From Chloroflexota bacterium (GTDB taxonomy: Bacteria; Chloroflexota; UBA6077; FW602-bin22; JACQUS01): 6,550 nt of DNA. Made by a program: the position numbers and the translations under genes. Position 1 is the stretch's first letter, and each line of letters starts with the position of its first letter. A model generated the notes under the pieces. That model saw nothing but the letters and a program-made list of their open reading frames with translations, was not told the origin of the DNA and did not search any database. The stretch lies in assembly GCA_016210125.1 (NCBI GenBank), contig JACQUS010000575.1, positions 1 to 6,550 on the forward strand, written 5' to 3'. This document shows positions 5,652-6,550 of this stretch, one piece after another.

Positions 5652-5703
5652 CCTCGCCCTCCCCCTCTCGCACCTGCAGGAGAGGGGCACCGAGGGGGTG
5701 AGG
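5652..5703. repeat. REP-like imperfect palindrome
   Basis: The inner stem CCCCTCTC/GAGAGGGG (5662-5669 with 5680-5687) has a ten-base loop containing CTGCAG. The outer arm 5652-5661 pairs with 5694-5703 over ten positions, two of them G-T, leaving six unpaired bases on the right. The roughly 18-pair stem with a CCTC/GAGG base has the look of the dispersed extragenic palindromes common in GC-rich environmental genomes. Copy number elsewhere cannot be seen from this window. Confidence 0.6.
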
Positions 5704-5707
5704 CCAC

Positions 5708-5767
5708 CTCAGTCCCACGCTCAGTCCCACGCTCAGTCCCACGCTCAGTCCCACGCTCAGTCCCATG
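5708..5767. repeat. 12-bp tandem repeat, five copies
   Basis: The unit CTCAGTCCCACG occurs four times exactly (5708-5755) and a fifth time with one change (ATG for ACG, 5756-5767). It starts five bases after the REP-like hairpin. The unit length is a multiple of three, so open frames run through it as SVPR or GLSV repeats, but nothing suggests it is translated. Likely a slippage-prone minisatellite. Confidence 0.93.
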
Positions 5768-5810
5768 CCGGTGCGTCGCCGCGCTCGCGCCGCAGCAGCG
5801 CGGTGGGCGG

Positions 5811-5971
5811 CTAGTGCTGTGTCACGGCTGATCTGCAAGATTGTCATTCTGAGCCGGAGCGCAGCGGAGGCGAAGAATCCGCAGCCCCGGCTAGGCGCGC
5901 CGATTGCGGATGCTTCGGCCTGCGGCCTCAGCATGACAGGACCCAGCAACGCAGGGCTGACAGACCACTAG
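5811..5971. mobile_element. MITE-like inverted-repeat element (161 bp)
   Basis: Both ends begin with CTAGTG when read inward (5811-5816 and 5971-5966), and the first 20 bases of the two ends agree at 15 positions. Internally a second, longer inverted pair (5842-5883 with 5905-5938) is also present. The element has no coding capacity. Ends, size and near-palindromic build are those of a non-autonomous miniature transposable element or a large dispersed hairpin repeat. No clear target duplication is visible outside CTAG; CTAG itself, present at both ends, could be part of the terminal repeat or of the target. Confidence 0.6.
5842..5938. repeat. Inverted copies of the TGTCAT(T/G)CTGAG dispersed repeat
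   Basis: The left arm begins TGTCATTCTGAG and ends GAAGAATCCGCA; the right arm read on the minus strand begins TGTCATGCTGAG and ends GAAGCATCCGCA. The middles (AGCGCAGCGGAGG and GCCGCAGGCC-type) differ by a few changes and a length difference of eight bases. The 21-base centre is 5884-5904. This sequence type recurs as a dispersed repeat in several bacterial phyla, by recollection. Transcribed, it would fold into a long hairpin and could stop transcription leaving the 5968-6550 gene. Confidence 0.75.
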
Positions 5972-6550
5972 GCCTTGCGACGACCGGTCGGGTCTGGCGC
6001 GGACGCGCTCGGGCCGGGCTCCAGGGCCGCTAGGTCGACGCGCTCGAGGCGCCCGTTCGGGCGGTAGCGCCGGCCCTTCTTCGCTACCTCGCGGCCGTTG
6101 ACGCGCACGACGTCGGCCGTGTAGTCGTACTTGGCGCCCGGGGCCTCGAAGAGCGCCGAGCCGACGCCGTAAGCATCGACCGGCACGCCGGTGGCCTCGA
6201 ACTGGCGGATCTTGGCGGCGTCGAACCCGCCACTGGCGACGATGCGCACGTGGCCGAAGCCGTGGGCGTCGAGCGCTTCGCGCACCTTGCGTACGAGAAG
6301 CGGCGACACACCGGTCGGCCGGCCGTCGGCCGGCTCGCCGGCCATCAGCGCCTCGAAGACGGCGCGGTCGACCAGCGCGTCCGACGTGTCGAGGCGCACG
6401 CCCCAAAGCTGCCCGCCCAGCGCCCGCGCCACGGCAATCGAGGTGCCGACGCAGTCGTTGTCGAAGTCCACCAGGCTGGTGACGGAGACGCTGTGGTCGA
6501 TATACTGCGCGAACTTGACCGTGGCCAGCACCGTGTCGCCGTCGTAGGCA
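5968..6550 (-). CDS. Nicotinate phosphoribosyltransferase, C-terminal part (starts beyond window)
   Basis: The 193 visible residues are the C-terminal portion; codons continue without interruption to the window edge, so the GTG at 6531 is internal. The enzyme joins nicotinate and PRPP, with ATP, to form nicotinate mononucleotide in NAD salvage, in the cytoplasm. Visible signatures, numbered from the window edge: SLVDFDNDC (25-33), LWGVRLDTSDALVD (48-61), VRIVASGGFDAAKI (101-114) and VDAYGVGSALF (124-134). The last two are the phosphate-binding ends of the barrel. YDYTADVVRVNGREVAKKGRRY (141-162) is the conserved C-terminal domain segment. The tail from about 177 (EPGPSASAPDPTGRRKA) is low-complexity and poorly conserved. 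The stop TAG (5970-5968) lies within the CTAG end of the adjacent MITE-like element. The symbol pncB is often used for this activity, but more than one NAPRTase subfamily exists and the N-terminal half is not visible, so none is assigned. Confidence 0.9.
   Translation of the reverse strand, partial: AYDGDTVLATVKFAQYIDHSVSVTSLVDFDNDCVGTSIAVARALGGQLWGVRLDTSDALVDRAVFEALMAGEPADGRPTGVSPLLVRKVREALDAHGFGHVRIVASGGFDAAKIRQFEATGVPVDAYGVGSALFEAPGAKYDYTADVVRVNGREVAKKGRRYRPNGRLERVDLAALEPGPSASAPDPTGRRKA

Larger units (their letters stand above)
5480..5967. other. Non-coding repeat-rich stretch between two minus-strand genes
   Basis: No frame here has protein-like composition; the long open frames are GC artefacts or low-complexity translations of the repeats. 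It should contain the upstream control region of the 173-residue gene (5480 to about 5560, no convincing -35/-10 pair seen), two GC hairpins (5609-5627 and 5652-5703), a 12-bp tandem repeat (5708-5767), a further seven-pair inverted repeat (5779-5785 with 5797-5803), and a MITE-like element (5811-5971). Confidence 0.75.

Noticed and set aside
5007..5690. 227-codon minus-strand frame overlapping the 173-residue gene
   Set aside because: Almost entirely A, R and G, and it crosses the repeat-rich gap. The alternative frame has a credible fold pattern.
5480..5707. Upstream extension of the 173-residue protein to 5707
   Set aside because: The added 76 residues are P-, G- and R-rich and translate through REP-like hairpins; the internal ATG at 5479 has a ribosome site and directly precedes conserved-looking sequence.
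5708..5767. CRISPR-like array
   Set aside because: The units are contiguous 12-mers with no spacers.
6529..6531. GTG at 6531-6529 as the start of the phosphoribosyltransferase
   Set aside because: The frame continues without a stop to the window edge, and the visible domain is only the C-terminal half of the family.

Overview
This window is a very GC-rich bacterial chromosome segment with tightly packed genes, frequent GTG starts and short stop/start overlaps. The protein set is a class IV-type histone deacetylase homologue, a hydrolase-remnant/methyltransferase fusion, a [4Fe-4S] uracil-DNA glycosylase relative and a nicotinate phosphoribosyltransferase. Together with its dispersed GC-rich repeats it looks like a Chloroflexota (Thermomicrobia-like) or related environmental lineage. 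That placement is an impression from family resemblance, not a computed result.

Layout. (1) 1-187, minus: the start of a secreted LysM protein, with a near-consensus promoter and a perfect Shine-Dalgarno. (2) 188-370: a divergent promoter region with two short palindromes between the promoters. (3) 371-1802, plus: a three-gene overlapping set (ABM-like dimeric alpha/beta-barrel protein, three-helix membrane protein, HDAC-superfamily deacetylase) in which both junctions are GTGA overlaps. (4) 1868-2866, plus: an aldo/keto reductase with its own ribosome site and an extended -10 motif upstream. (5) 2867-3009: a gene-free gap holding several consecutive inverted repeats. (6) 3010-5039, plus: a degenerate alpha/beta-hydrolase/SAM-methyltransferase fusion that shares one base (TGATG) with a uracil-DNA glycosylase-family gene. 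(7) 4958-5479, minus: an uncharacterised 173-residue protein whose 3' end overlaps the glycosylase gene tail to tail. (8) 5480-5967: a non-coding stretch with a GC hairpin, a longer REP-like hairpin, a 12-bp tandem repeat and a MITE-like inverted-repeat element. (9) 5968-6550, minus: the C-terminal half of nicotinate phosphoribosyltransferase, whose stop codon lies in the end of the MITE-like element.

How the genes may work together. The overlaps indicate two co-translated units, 371-1802 and 3010-5039. No single pathway is evident across them: deacetylation, carbonyl reduction, methyl transfer, base-excision repair and NAD salvage are all ordinary chromosomal functions. The least conventional items are the rearranged hydrolase-methyltransferase protein, the small unit pairing a deacetylase with a membrane protein, the structured gap before the fusion gene and the repeat cluster. 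I see no CRISPR array, rRNA, tRNA, integrase, transposase gene or defence island, and nothing here that I can defend as a new multi-gene system.
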